NCBI GenBank assembly: GCA_013112535.1
Contig: JABFGI010000003.1
Span: 82,895 to 146,894 of the forward strand
Direction: 5' to 3'
DNA: 64,000 bases
DNA from: Pseudomonadota bacterium
Lineage (GTDB): Bacteria; Pseudomonadota; Gammaproteobacteria; Eutrophobiales; Eutrophobiaceae
The translations under genes and the position numbers were made by a program. The notes below the pieces were generated by a model, which worked only from the letters and a program-made list of their open reading frames with translations, was not told the DNA's origin and made no database searches. Below, one piece after another: positions 7,787 to 15,700 of the stretch (positions are counted from its first letter, which is position 1; the number at the start of each line of letters is the position of its first letter).

Positions 7787-8776
7787 ATGATGAAAGCAAT
7801 GAGATTACATGAAGCAGGAAAACCACTTTTGTACGAAGAGTGTCCTGTACCTGAATGTGGGACGGAACAAGTATTAATTAAAGTTTCAGTTTGTGCGGTC
7901 TGTCGTACTGATTTACATGTCTGTGATGGTGAATTGTTGAACCCTAAATTACCGTTAATTCCAGGCCATGAGATTGTTGGTCAAGTAGTTGCCTGCGGTG
8001 ATAATGTCGAGGGAATTAAGGTGGGTGATCGCGTCGGTGTTCCCTGGCTCGGCTTTACCTGTGGCAAATGTGGGTATTGTCAGTCAGGTAATGAAAACCT
8101 GTGTGATGAAGCACGCTTTACCGGCTATGAAATCGATGGTGGTTATGCTGAATACACCGTGGCTCATCAACACTTTGTTTTTCCATTATCGAATACAATG
8201 TCTGATGTGGATGTTGCGCCGTTACTTTGTGCCGGCTTAATTGGTTATCGATCATATAAAATGACAGGTGAAGCAAAACGTTTAGGCATATATGGATTTG
8301 GTGCCGCCGCGCATATCATTGCCCAGATAGCTATTAAGCAAGGACGGGAAGTTTATGCGTTTACCAGCAAGAATGATAAAGAAGCACAAGACTTTGCCAG
8401 AGATCTTGGTGTTGTCTGGGCGGGTGGTTCTGATGAAGCATCTCCTGAATTACTTGATGCAGCTATTATTTATGCACCTGTTGGTGAGCTGGTGCCTCGA
8501 GCATTAGAATCGTTAGTTAAAGGCGGCATTGTTGTTTGTGCAGGAATACATATGAGTGATATTCCCTCTTTTCCTTATGACATACTCTGGGGTGAACGCA
8601 CTATCAAGTCTGTCGCCAACCTGACGCGTAAAGATGGCGAAGAGTTTCTGTCCTTGATCGATAAAATACCAGTTGATATCAATGTGAATACATTTCCGCT
8701 AGAAGAGGCAAACCTGGCGTTAGACAAACTTCGTAAAGGTGAAATTCAGGGAGCAGCTGTTCTGGTTAACAGTTAA
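7787..8776 (+). CDS. Zinc-dependent alcohol dehydrogenase (MDR family)
   Basis: A 329-residue medium-chain dehydrogenase/reductase. The catalytic zinc ligands are in VCRTDLHV (Cys near 38) and PGHEIVG (His and Glu). A structural zinc is bound by the four cysteines of CGKCGYCQSGNENLC. The Rossmann motif is GIYGFGAAAH near 165. This resembles the AdhA/AdhP-type zinc-binding alcohol dehydrogenase subfamily, which oxidises primary alcohols or reduces aldehydes with NAD(P). Two ATG codons occur in tandem at 7787 and 7790; either could be used. The gene is divergent from the PilZ gene and ends one base from a convergent small gene. Confidence 0.87.
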   Translation: MMKAMRLHEAGKPLLYEECPVPECGTEQVLIKVSVCAVCRTDLHVCDGELLNPKLPLIPGHEIVGQVVACGDNVEGIKVGDRVGVPWLGFTCGKCGYCQSGNENLCDEARFTGYEIDGGYAEYTVAHQHFVFPLSNTMSDVDVAPLLCAGLIGYRSYKMTGEAKRLGIYGFGAAAHIIAQIAIKQGREVYAFTSKNDKEAQDFARDLGVVWAGGSDEASPELLDAAIIYAPVGELVPRALESLVKGGIVVCAGIHMSDIPSFPYDILWGERTIKSVANLTRKDGEEFLSLIDKIPVDINVNTFPLEEANLALDKLRKGEIQGAAVLVNS

Positions 8777-8777
8777 T

Positions 8778-9044
8778 TCAGAAAGATGTACTGCTTTTCA
8801 ATATATCCTGATAAATATTACAGGCATCTTCATCCGAAGACAGGCGTGATTTCCAGTCAGCAATACGTTTTTTTAATTTTTCCGCATTCTTCTTGTCTTC
8901 AGCCGCCGGAATTGCTTCTTCACTAATTCTGATGATTTCAGTAGCAGCGGTACGACAATCATCTGACGAGATCTTTATATCTTTCGCAGCAAACGAAAAT
9001 GGGGATAGTGTCAGCAATAAAAGTAAAAAAATAATTTTTTTCAT
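8778..9044 (-). CDS. Small exported protein of unknown function
   Basis: The 88-residue precursor begins with two lysines and a leucine-rich hydrophobic core, ending in FSFAA at about residue 20. This is a clear Sec signal peptide. The mature part of about 68 residues is charged and helical and has two cysteines (DDCRTAA and DACNIY) that could form a disulfide in the periplasm. I do not recognise a family. It lies 22 nt downstream of the zinc-ribbon gene on the same strand. Confidence 0.6.
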   Translation of the reverse strand: MKKIIFLLLLLTLSPFSFAAKDIKISSDDCRTAATEIIRISEEAIPAAEDKKNAEKLKKRIADWKSRLSSDEDACNIYQDILKSSTSF

Positions 9045-9066
9045 ATTATTCTCTCAAAAAAAATGA

Positions 9067-9486
9067 TTAAAGTTTGTATATATCTTGTAGCTTGAAGTCA
9101 TTTAAACGTTGCGTCTCTTCACCACGAACAAATTTTAATAATTCATTGCGAGCGGTTTCTTTATCCAGGCCTTGTTCAATCAGGTAATCAAGCATCTTTC
9201 CAAATTGTTCTCGCCGTTTTAGCCCTTGCTCCGAGGTGTTTCTTCGGTTTCCAAAAATATCCATCAAGGTAGAGCCACAAGTACAGTTCCTGTAAGCCTC
9301 TACTATTGGATTATCATCATCATCAATTGATTCCATTAAACCACTTGATGAACTCGCTGTTCCTTTCGTTTCTAATAAAAATTGTTCAGCAGTTTTGAAT
9401 TCTTTTCCACAATAAGAACACTTTTTGGGAAAAGCAGTGCTCGCAATAGCTTTTAATCCCTCTAATAATTCATCATTATTTTCCAT
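9067..9486 (-). CDS. Hypothetical cytoplasmic protein with a zinc-ribbon-like cysteine set
   Basis: A 139-residue protein with CSYCGK at about 23-28 and CTCGS near residue 89. The four cysteines could bind zinc as a split ribbon. The C-terminal half is helical (LDYLIEQGLDKETARNEL). There is no signal or membrane segment. Function is not recognised. The next gene leftward encodes a small exported protein, and the two may be co-transcribed. Confidence 0.6.
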   Translation of the reverse strand: MENNDELLEGLKAIASTAFPKKCSYCGKEFKTAEQFLLETKGTASSSSGLMESIDDDDNPIVEAYRNCTCGSTLMDIFGNRRNTSEQGLKRREQFGKMLDYLIEQGLDKETARNELLKFVRGEETQRLNDFKLQDIYKL

Positions 9487-9580
9487 AATAAAACGTATTT
9501 TTATAATTTATGGATTAAGCATAGTAAATTTTAACCAGGAAATAATCTTAAAATGAACTTTCTTATAAAATTTCTCCTGT

Positions 9581-10495
9581 TCAGTCTTTAATATCCGGTT
9601 CCATGAAACACCATTTCACGGAAGGAACCTGTTTTTTTATTTCCACTTCAAGTTCATTGAGCTGAGTAACAGCTTCTTCAATGCTCAATCCGGCTTTCAT
9701 TTTCAGTTTAGCCGCCAGCAATACTTCGGCACCGAATTGCATCGTGACGGAATTAAGTAATTTTTCGATGCTGTCATCTTTATTAATAATTTTATCAATC
9801 AACTCTCGTAATTCCGGTTCAGCAGAACGCCCGACAATAAGTGACTTAATCCGCCAGCCGATAAAAACAGAAATACAAAGTAAGATAATACCAATGCATA
9901 TTGAACCAAGCGCGTCATACATCGGGTTACCAGTGACAGCAGCAGTGGAAACAAAAATGAAGGCGATAATTAAACCCAGTGTGGCAGCAGAATCTTCTCC
10001 AAGAATAACAACCAATTCTGCATTGCGCGTGACTTTGAACCATTCAAAAAAAGTTTTTTCCTGTCTTATCGTTTTAACTACTTTCAGCGCACCATACAGA
10101 GCAGATGACTCCAGAACGATACCTAATCCAAGAACCAGTAATGCAATCCAGAGTTGATTAAGTTCGCCGGGTTCGTGAAGTTTATGCCATCCTTCATAGA
10201 CAGAATAAAGGCCTCCCATGCTAAATAACATGATGGCGACGATGAAACTCCAGAAATAGGTGACTTTGCCATAACCAAGGGGATGTTTTACATCGGCTGG
10301 TTTCTCGGCTTGTTTTAATCCAATAAATAATAAAATCTGGTTGCCGCAGTCAGAGAAAGAATGAATGGCCTCAGCCATCATACTGCCAGATCCGGTATAT
10401 AGTGCTGCTCCAGTCTTGGCTATTGCCAGTCCCAGGTTTGCCAAAAAGGCATAGAGAATCGCTTTTGTAGAGTCGCCATGTCCTGTACCTGCCAT
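9581..10495 (-). CDS. Cation diffusion facilitator (CDF) family metal transporter
   Basis: The protein has about six transmembrane helices and a cytoplasmic C-terminal tail, the CDF layout. Helix II carries HSFSDCGNQ and helix V GEDSAATLG, which give the histidine and aspartates of the metal site. It probably exports a divalent cation such as Zn2+, Mn2+ or Fe2+ in exchange for protons; the ion cannot be read from the sequence. An upstream in-frame ATG at 10537 would add 14 residues. I prefer 10495, where relatives start and a GGGGC lies 6 nt upstream. It is divergent from an exported EF-hand protein gene (start 10589). Confidence 0.83.
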   Translation of the reverse strand: MAGTGHGDSTKAILYAFLANLGLAIAKTGAALYTGSGSMMAEAIHSFSDCGNQILLFIGLKQAEKPADVKHPLGYGKVTYFWSFIVAIMLFSMGGLYSVYEGWHKLHEPGELNQLWIALLVLGLGIVLESSALYGALKVVKTIRQEKTFFEWFKVTRNAELVVILGEDSAATLGLIIAFIFVSTAAVTGNPMYDALGSICIGIILLCISVFIGWRIKSLIVGRSAEPELRELIDKIINKDDSIEKLLNSVTMQFGAEVLLAAKLKMKAGLSIEEAVTQLNELEVEIKKQVPSVKWCFMEPDIKD

Positions 10496-10588
10496 AAGTT
10501 GCCCCAAAATTTTTATTGTTATTGTCAACCGAATCATAACCCATGCGTTAGTAAGGGTGTAGAAAGATTATTTAAATGGAGAACAGTA

Positions 10589-11110
10589 ATGTCAAAAATT
10601 AAAAATACCGGAAATATCAAGTTGTTAAGCAGCCTTATTTTAGGCGTAGTATTGAGTTTGCCAGCAATGGCTGATGATACGAATGCTGCAAACGAACGCC
10701 TGACACGGCAGGAGCGTATTGATCGCGCTGATGTTGATGGCGATGGTCGTTTATCCCGTGATGAACGTGAAGACATACGGGATCGTCGTGAAGATAGAGT
10801 AGACCGACGTGAGGATGTTCGTGACCGTCGTGAAGATATTGCAGATAGACGAGAAAACATTCGTGATCGTCGGGAAGATATTTGGGATGCAAATCATAAC
10901 TATGCGCCCGGTACACCTGAAGCTCGTCGGGATCGAATAGAAGATATTCGAGACAAACGTGAAGATATAGCTGATCGTAGAGAAGATGTCCGAGATAGAA
11001 AAGAAGATGTCAGAGATCGTAGAGAAGATCTACGTGATCGAAGAGAGGATGTTCGAGATAGAAACGTTCAACGTCATCATCGAAAAGAACGTATTGCCGG
11101 TACAAGATAG
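10589..11110 (+). CDS. Exported EF-hand protein with charged RDRRED heptad repeats
   Basis: The start is ATG 10589 with GGAGA at 10578-10582; the frame is open further upstream, but that part lacks family features. The 173-residue protein has a signal peptide (about 1-28, ending PAMA). One EF-hand loop, DVDGDGRLSRDE, is at 48-59. The rest is two blocks (about 62-98 and 115-158) of a seven-residue unit close to DIRDRRE, with one Ile, Val or Leu per heptad and otherwise Arg, Asp and Glu. The blocks should form long, highly charged helices. No catalytic motif is seen. Calcium or other cation binding is inferred from the EF-hand. Confidence 0.72.
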   Translation: MSKIKNTGNIKLLSSLILGVVLSLPAMADDTNAANERLTRQERIDRADVDGDGRLSRDEREDIRDRREDRVDRREDVRDRREDIADRRENIRDRREDIWDANHNYAPGTPEARRDRIEDIRDKREDIADRREDVRDRKEDVRDRREDLRDRREDVRDRNVQRHHRKERIAGTR

Positions 11111-11123
11111 CACTATAATTTAA

Positions 11124-11157
11124 TAACATGGTCAGAGTTATTTATCTGGCCATGTTA
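11124..11157. other. 13-bp hairpin between the two EF-hand genes
   Basis: TAACATGGTCAGA (11124-11136) pairs with TCTGGCCATGTTA (11145-11157) across an 8-nt loop, with a single G-U pair. It starts 13 nt after one stop codon and ends just before the AGGAGA of the next gene. There is no following T-run, so it is not a standard intrinsic terminator. It may be an RNA-processing or stability element that sets relative expression of the two EF-hand genes. Confidence 0.5.
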
Positions 11158-11168
11158 AACAGGAGAAC

Positions 11169-11762
11169 ATGATGAATAATGAAATAACTAAAATTTTGGC
11201 AATAGCTGTAGCAATATTAAGTTTGAGTCTTAGCTCTTCAGCATTTTCAGAAGATGATGTGGATTGGAAAGCAAAGAGATCAGAAATGAAAGCTAAATAT
11301 GATGTCGATGGTGACGGTAAGCTAAACGATGAGGAACGCCAGGCATTTAAAGAAGAATTCAGGAAAAAGATGAAAGAGCGTATGGACACCGATGGCGACG
11401 GTACTGTCAGCGAAGCTGAAAAAACCGCAGCAAAAGAAAGACGCAGAGCTAAGATGAAAGAACGTATGGATACTGATGGTGATGGTGAAATCAGTGATGC
11501 TGAAAAGGCAGTTGCGAAGGAAAAGCACAGGGAAAGAAAGATGAAGCGTATGGATACTGATGGTGATGGTGAAATCAGTGATGCTGAAAAACAGGTTGCA
11601 AAAGAAAAGCATCGTAAAAAAATGCTTAAACGATTTGATAGCGATGGTGATGGCGAGCTTAATGATAGTGAACGTGAAGCAGCTAAAGCAGCGAGAGAAA
11701 AATTCAAGGAACGTCGTGGTACAGGAAAAACTGAACGAGCAAATGTTGCCGATGGTGATTAA
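11169..11762 (+). CDS. Exported protein with five EF-hand motifs
   Basis: Two tandem ATG codons occur at 11169 and 11172; AGGAG at 11161-11165 is better spaced for 11172. A signal peptide (about 1-28) leads into five canonical 12-residue loops: DVDGDGKLNDEE, DTDGDGTVSEAE, two DTDGDGEISDAE, and DSDGDGELNDSE. They are separated by Lys/Arg-rich helices with a period of about 28 residues. Two units share an exact 44-bp DNA repeat (11463-11506 and 11547-11590), showing recent internal duplication. The mature protein should bind several Ca2+ ions in the periplasm or outside the cell. Its partner is unknown. Confidence 0.78.
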   Translation: MMNNEITKILAIAVAILSLSLSSSAFSEDDVDWKAKRSEMKAKYDVDGDGKLNDEERQAFKEEFRKKMKERMDTDGDGTVSEAEKTAAKERRRAKMKERMDTDGDGEISDAEKAVAKEKHRERKMKRMDTDGDGEISDAEKQVAKEKHRKKMLKRFDSDGDGELNDSEREAAKAAREKFKERRGTGKTERANVADGD

Positions 11763-11856
11763 TCATTCGATAATGATAGCGTCAGTGATGTTTTCTGTAG
11801 ACTTGAAGATTCACGATGAAAGAATTTAACTCGGTAATAGAGACTAAAGGAAATAA

Positions 11857-12396
11857 ATGCTGCAATCTCATCGTGATTTGGATGCCTTTCTCGCCAGTGT
11901 TGAAAAGCGCGCTTTTCGCATGGCCGAGATCGCAACGGGCAATAAGGATGATGCCCTGGATATTTTGCAAGATGCCATGTTTAAACTGGCTGAGAAATAT
12001 GCTGATCGTAGTATTGAAGAATGGGGGCCCTTATTCACCACCATTCTACAAAGTCGTATCAGGGACTGGTATCGACGAAATCTGCTACGTAATAAATTTC
12101 GTGCCTGGTTTAGTAGTAAAGATGAAGAGGAAAATGATCCAGTACAGCAGGCAGAAGATAGAATGACAAGAACGCCTGAACAACTATTGCAATCGGATCG
12201 ACGTATTGATGAACTGGATATGGCAATACATGCCTTGCCATTACGTCAACAACAGGCTTTTTTATTAAGGACATGGGAAGGGTATAGTGTTAAGGATGCA
12301 GCAAATATTATGAAATGTTCGGCTGGAAGCGTAAAAACACATTACTCTCGTGCAGTACATACCTTACGCGATAAACTGGATGATCATTGGGAATAA
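11857..12396 (+). CDS. ECF-type RNA polymerase sigma factor
   Basis: A 179-residue sigma-70 family protein with only regions 2 and 4. Region 2 is about 15-80 (KDDALDILQDAMFKLAEKY, then RIRDWYRRN). Region 4 is about 125-175 (LPLRQQQAFLLRTWEGYSVKDAA and the helix GSVKTHYSRAVHTLR). An alternative frame (11816-12166) overlaps but lacks protein features. The neighbours are exported EF-hand proteins upstream, then a single-TM protein, a small exported protein and a DUF3106 protein downstream. This suggests an envelope-sensing regulon. Confidence 0.85.
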   Translation: MLQSHRDLDAFLASVEKRAFRMAEIATGNKDDALDILQDAMFKLAEKYADRSIEEWGPLFTTILQSRIRDWYRRNLLRNKFRAWFSSKDEEENDPVQQAEDRMTRTPEQLLQSDRRIDELDMAIHALPLRQQQAFLLRTWEGYSVKDAANIMKCSAGSVKTHYSRAVHTLRDKLDDHWE

Positions 12397-12405
12397 GTGT
12401 CGATA

Positions 12406-12756
12406 ATGACTAAAGATAACGAAAACGAATTAAATGAAAGCATCAGGCAAAGTCTTGATGAAAGTGTCGATGCGCTTGATGCGAATACACTTTCAAAAAT
12501 TCGTCAGATTCGTGCTCAAGCTATAGAAAAAGCCGATGCTCGCAAGAGTAAACATTGGCAGGGAGTAGTGGTTGGTGGTTTAGCGACAACTTGTGTCATG
12601 GTGCTCGCAGTTATGATGTTAATAAACTCTCCGGCTTCAATAGATCCTGTTCCGGGTAATGATTTAGAACTGATATCTTCATCCTCTGACGATCTCGAAC
12701 TGTTTGAAGATCTGGAATTTTATGAATGGCTCGAACAAAATGATTTACAAAGCTAA
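12406..12756 (+). CDS. Single-TM protein downstream of the ECF sigma gene, putative anti-sigma factor
   Basis: The reading frame could begin at GTG 12397, directly after the sigma stop codon, or at ATG 12406; I take the ATG. The N-terminal 45 or so residues are polar and helical. One transmembrane helix follows (GVVVGGLATTCVMVLAVMM) and then an acidic periplasmic tail. It resembles DUF3619-type proteins found next to ECF genes. Position and topology suit an anti-sigma factor, but there is no zinc-binding HXXXCXXC motif, so the assignment is inference. Confidence 0.6.
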   Translation: MTKDNENELNESIRQSLDESVDALDANTLSKIRQIRAQAIEKADARKSKHWQGVVVGGLATTCVMVLAVMMLINSPASIDPVPGNDLELISSSSDDLELFEDLEFYEWLEQNDLQS

Positions 12757-12958
12757 TGTATTGTTTTTTTTATTACTTTGTCCTGTGTCATCTTTACTTG
12801 CCGAACAACAGACAAATGAAAGTTTACCCTCGTTAGACTTTCTTGAATTTATTGGCGAGTGGGAAACTGAAGAAGGTGAGTGGCTTGATCCAATATTATT
12901 AGAGAATGAAGGGTTGGAAGAAATGATGACTGATACGAAGACGGAAAATGAAATCTAG
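12740..12958 (+). CDS. Small exported acidic protein in the ECF operon
   Basis: The open frame begins at 12704, but ATG 12740 gives a proper signal peptide (IYKANVLFFLLLCPVSSLLA) and overlaps the upstream gene by 17 nt. The mature part of about 52 residues is acidic, with many Glu and Asp and several Trp and Leu. No family is recognised. It overlaps the DUF3106 gene by 11 nt, so it is almost certainly part of this operon. Confidence 0.55.
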   Translation: MIYKANVLFFLLLCPVSSLLAEQQTNESLPSLDFLEFIGEWETEEGEWLDPILLENEGLEEMMTDTKTENEI

Positions 12959-13580
12959 ATTAATAATAATACTTTTACTGGGTTTATTGTATTCGGCAAA
13001 CCTGTTAGCTGAAGAAGGAATCGCGTGGAATTCATTATCAGGTGAAGAACAAACGCTATTAAATGATTTTAAAGATAATTGGAGTGAGTTACCTGCAAAA
13101 CGTCAACAACGGTTAAAGAAAGGAGCCAGTCGTTGGGGGCAAATGTCAGATGAACAACGGGAAAAAGCAAAGCAACGTATGGAACGCTGGAAATCATTAG
13201 ATGATGAGAAAAAGGAAAAAATTAAAGAACGCTTTGAAAGGTTTAATAGCCTGACGCCTGAGCAACAGGAAAATATTAGAAAGCGTCATGAATGGTTCAA
13301 GAATCAACCCGAAGAAAAACGTAAAGAGCTACGCCAACGTTTTCAAAATATGTCTCCTGAAGAGCAAGCCGAATTTCGTAAAAAAAGGCAGGCTAAGCGA
13401 CAGAATATGAAAGAACGCATGCAAAATATGTCAGCGGAAGAACGGGAGGCATTCAGAGAAAAAATGAAAAACATGACACCTGAAGAACGCCGCCGTTTTT
13501 TTCAGCAAAAAAATACAGATCGAACAAGAACTACGGATAGTAAACGTGCAGGTCGAGTGACAGATAGCGTAAGAGATTGA
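12948..13580 (+). CDS. DUF3106 protein, exported and highly charged
   Basis: A signal peptide (about 1-21) precedes a helical protein built from short repeats of the kind W-x-x-(L/M)-(S/T)-x-E-(Q/E)-(Q/R), for example WNSLSGEEQ, WGQMSDEQRE, FNSLTPEQQE and FQNMSPEEQAE. This is the DUF3106 pattern. The tail is Arg/Lys rich. Proteins of this kind are found beside ECF sigma genes. The arrangement loosely recalls Spy/CpxP-like periplasmic sensors, but no homology is claimed. The 210-residue protein is the last gene of the apparent ECF unit. Confidence 0.72.
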   Translation: MKSRLIIILLLGLLYSANLLAEEGIAWNSLSGEEQTLLNDFKDNWSELPAKRQQRLKKGASRWGQMSDEQREKAKQRMERWKSLDDEKKEKIKERFERFNSLTPEQQENIRKRHEWFKNQPEEKRKELRQRFQNMSPEEQAEFRKKRQAKRQNMKERMQNMSAEEREAFREKMKNMTPEERRRFFQQKNTDRTRTTDSKRAGRVTDSVRD

Positions 13581-13669
13581 GCCAGCAAGATTCGGATCGT
13601 AATCAGACTAATAATCTACTATTCTGCTTATGTTGAAAAACATAACTGGAAAATATAAACAAAAGCAAT

Positions 13670-14488
13670 ATGAGTGATTATGAACGCATAGCTGAAGCAA
13701 TTAATTACATTACTTCGCATGTAAATAAACAACCTTCACTCGATGATGTTGCCAAACAATTAAACCTGAGCCCGTATCATTTTCAAAGACTATTTACGCG
13801 CTGGGCAGGTGTTTCACCGAAACGATTTTTACAAACTTTAACAGTGCGTCGTGCCAAAGTATTGTTAAAAGAATCCATGTCTTTGCTTGAGACAAGCAAC
13901 GAGCTCGGGCTAAGTAGTACAGCTCGATTACATGATCACTTTGTTAAACTTGAAGCAATAACGCCCGGTGAATATAAAAGTGATGGAGCCGGTTTAAAAA
14001 TAAATTATGGAGTTCATGAAACACCTTTTGGTTATGCCTTTATTGCTGTAACTGACCGTGGTGTTTGCCAGCTTTCTTTTATAGATGATAATAACGATTC
14101 CCGGCTAATTGTAGAACTGGAAAAAAAATGGTCTGCGGCAACAATGCGAGAATCAAAAAAAATAACGAAGCCTGTTATTAATTCAATTTTTTCAAAAGAT
14201 AAAAAACAGCCATTATCGGTTTATATACAAGGCACCAATTTTCAAATCAATGTCTGGAAAGCATTGTTGGAAATACCACAGGGTAAGCTAACGACTTACG
14301 GACAATTAGCAAAGTTAATTGATAATCCAAAAGCATCCAGAGCAGTCGGTTCTGCAGTCGGTGCAAATCCCGTTGCTTTTCTAATTCCCTGTCATCGGGT
14401 AATAAGAGCGTCAGGCGTTATTGGTGAATACCGCTGGGGTAGCATACGCAAACGCAGCATGCTTTGTTATGAAACATTAGAATTATAA
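13670..14488 (+). CDS. Ada-like fusion of an AraC-type regulator and O6-alkylguanine-DNA methyltransferase
   Basis: Residues 1-105 form an AraC-family double helix-turn-helix (SLDDVAKQLNLSPYHFQRLFTRWAG). Residues 110-272 are an O6-methylguanine-DNA methyltransferase with active site IPCHRVIR, whose cysteine takes the alkyl group irreversibly. The preceding segment KALLEIPQGKLTTYGQLA is the DNA-binding arm. Compared with E. coli Ada it lacks the N-terminal zinc domain that repairs methylphosphotriesters and triggers the adaptive response. How it would sense damage is therefore unclear. The gene is monocistronic and closely convergent with a leftward gene. Confidence 0.88.
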   Translation: MSDYERIAEAINYITSHVNKQPSLDDVAKQLNLSPYHFQRLFTRWAGVSPKRFLQTLTVRRAKVLLKESMSLLETSNELGLSSTARLHDHFVKLEAITPGEYKSDGAGLKINYGVHETPFGYAFIAVTDRGVCQLSFIDDNNDSRLIVELEKKWSAATMRESKKITKPVINSIFSKDKKQPLSVYIQGTNFQINVWKALLEIPQGKLTTYGQLAKLIDNPKASRAVGSAVGANPVAFLIPCHRVIRASGVIGEYRWGSIRKRSMLCYETLEL

Positions 14489-14490
14489 TA

Positions 14491-14877
14491 TTATCTCATT
14501 AATATAGAGTTAAGGTGTTTCTTGACGCGTATAGACTTTGCTTTACTCGATTTAATGGTTTTTTGATATGTTTTAATATCTTCCATTTCCAGCATTAAAT
14601 TTTCCAGAACAACACCTGTTTGAAAAAGACTTTTTTGTGCATTAGTAATTGATTGATCTAGTATTTTGCTTCTGGATTTCAAAGCCTTCTTCTCCAGAGT
14701 AGATAGTTTATTTTTAGCTTTTTTATATCTGTCGCGTGTCACTGTTATTTTCTTCTGCACTTCTTTTCTTTTGCTATTTAGTAAAATATCCAGTTCTTTT
14801 ACCTTTTTCCCATAATTGTTAACTGCATTTTGGATATTTTGTTCATATTCAACAAGTAATGTATTAATAGAAATCAT
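14491..14877 (-). CDS. Coiled-coil protein of unknown function
   Basis: The 128-residue protein is almost wholly charged and helical with heptad-like spacing (NAVNNYGKKVKELDILLNS, KKAKNKLSTLEKKALKS). It has no signal peptide or membrane segment. The frame opens at 14895, but ATG 14877 has GAGGAT 6 nt upstream and is preferred. I do not recognise a family. It is convergent with the Ada-like gene (2-nt gap) and downstream of the chalcone-isomerase-like gene. Confidence 0.55.
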   Translation of the reverse strand: MISINTLLVEYEQNIQNAVNNYGKKVKELDILLNSKRKEVQKKITVTRDRYKKAKNKLSTLEKKALKSRSKILDQSITNAQKSLFQTGVVLENLMLEMEDIKTYQKTIKSSKAKSIRVKKHLNSILMR

Positions 14878-14907
14878 AGTATAATCCTCAATCAATCATA
14901 GATTAGT

Positions 14908-15486
14908 TTATGAACCTAAAATAGATTCTTTCAAATCTATAGACACAGGCTCGGAACCAATGAATCCATCGATGACTGTTCGTATAAAACCGGCATCATG
15001 AATTTTTATAATTCTTTCTCCTTTAATGTTTATTATAGAACCTTTTTCCGGGCGAAAGTTTATCGCTAAAATATCGCCTTCATTCAGCATTGAATAATGC
15101 GCTACAAAAGTTTCAAACTGTTTTTCATTTAAAACCTTGCTGAAGAGTGTCACCCAATGTGATGGCGGATCATCTGGTAATAAACTCGTCAAAACTTTAA
15201 TGCGTATTGCCAAAGGAAATTCCGATGCTGTTTCTACCAGTTTGTCCATGTCTTTGACATCGCTATAGAAGCCTATTTGATAGACATCAAGTAAAAATTC
15301 ACGACGAATACCATCCCCCATCAAATCCAGTTCTTCATCTTTAAAATAGATAGATTCAGGAATTTCGTCAGAATCAGCAGCTACATATGTTGTTAGCGTA
15401 TTCAACAATGCCAGAACAAATATAACTATGATATTGTTGGCCAGTTTTGGGACGGAAGCCGAACTAGCTATCTGCATTTTTCTCAA
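14908..15486 (-). CDS. Chalcone isomerase-like exported protein
   Basis: A hydrophobic N-terminal segment (about 18-37) ends in VAAD and is probably a signal peptide. The mature part resembles the bacterial chalcone-isomerase-like family (Chalcone_3 type). Marks are LDLMGDGIRREFLLDVYQIGFY at the front, then an FPLAIRI strand, the GDILAINF strand and the closing GSEPVS segment. Bacterial members lack proven isomerase activity and may bind fatty acids or other small hydrophobic molecules. The start overlaps the upstream lipoprotein gene by 23 nt, implying co-translation. Confidence 0.68.
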   Translation of the reverse strand: MRKMQIASSASVPKLANNIIVIFVLALLNTLTTYVAADSDEIPESIYFKDEELDLMGDGIRREFLLDVYQIGFYSDVKDMDKLVETASEFPLAIRIKVLTSLLPDDPPSHWVTLFSKVLNEKQFETFVAHYSMLNEGDILAINFRPEKGSIINIKGERIIKIHDAGFIRTVIDGFIGSEPVSIDLKESILGS

Positions 15487-15682
15487 TCACTTCTTTTCGA
15501 TTTCTGGAATATTCTTCATAGCTTTCATTCGCGTGTTTTATGCAGTTATCGTACTCTGAATTTGGCGCAGTCTGGCATTCGTTCTGTTGATTCGATTGAA
15601 TCATGCTGTGAATTTGCTTAGAGCTACACGCTTGTAGAGGAAGCACAGCGATAATTAAAAGCAATGAATTTAATCTTTCCAT
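15464..15682 (-). CDS. Small lipoprotein of unknown function
   Basis: A 72-residue precursor with a signal sequence and lipobox LQAC (cysteine at residue 19). The mature part is short, polar and contains two further cysteines (NECQTAP and DNCIKHA) that could form a disulfide. No family is recognised. It overlaps the chalcone-isomerase-like gene and follows the two-TM protein gene by 18 nt, so the three form one leftward unit. Confidence 0.6.
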   Translation of the reverse strand: MERLNSLLLIIAVLPLQACSSKQIHSMIQSNQQNECQTAPNSEYDNCIKHANESYEEYSRNRKEVIEKNADS

Positions 15683-15700
15683 TATTCTGCCTTTCTGTTT

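Noticed and set aside
10635..10916. Open frame on the minus strand across the RDRRED repeat gene
   Set aside because: It is a shadow of the repetitive coding sequence on the plus strand, with His/Tyr/Asp-rich low complexity and no ribosome site.
11138..11707. Long minus-strand open frame over the EF-hand gene
   Set aside because: It mirrors the EF-hand repeats as Ser/Phe-rich low complexity; the plus-strand frame has a signal peptide, a ribosome site and EF-hand loops.
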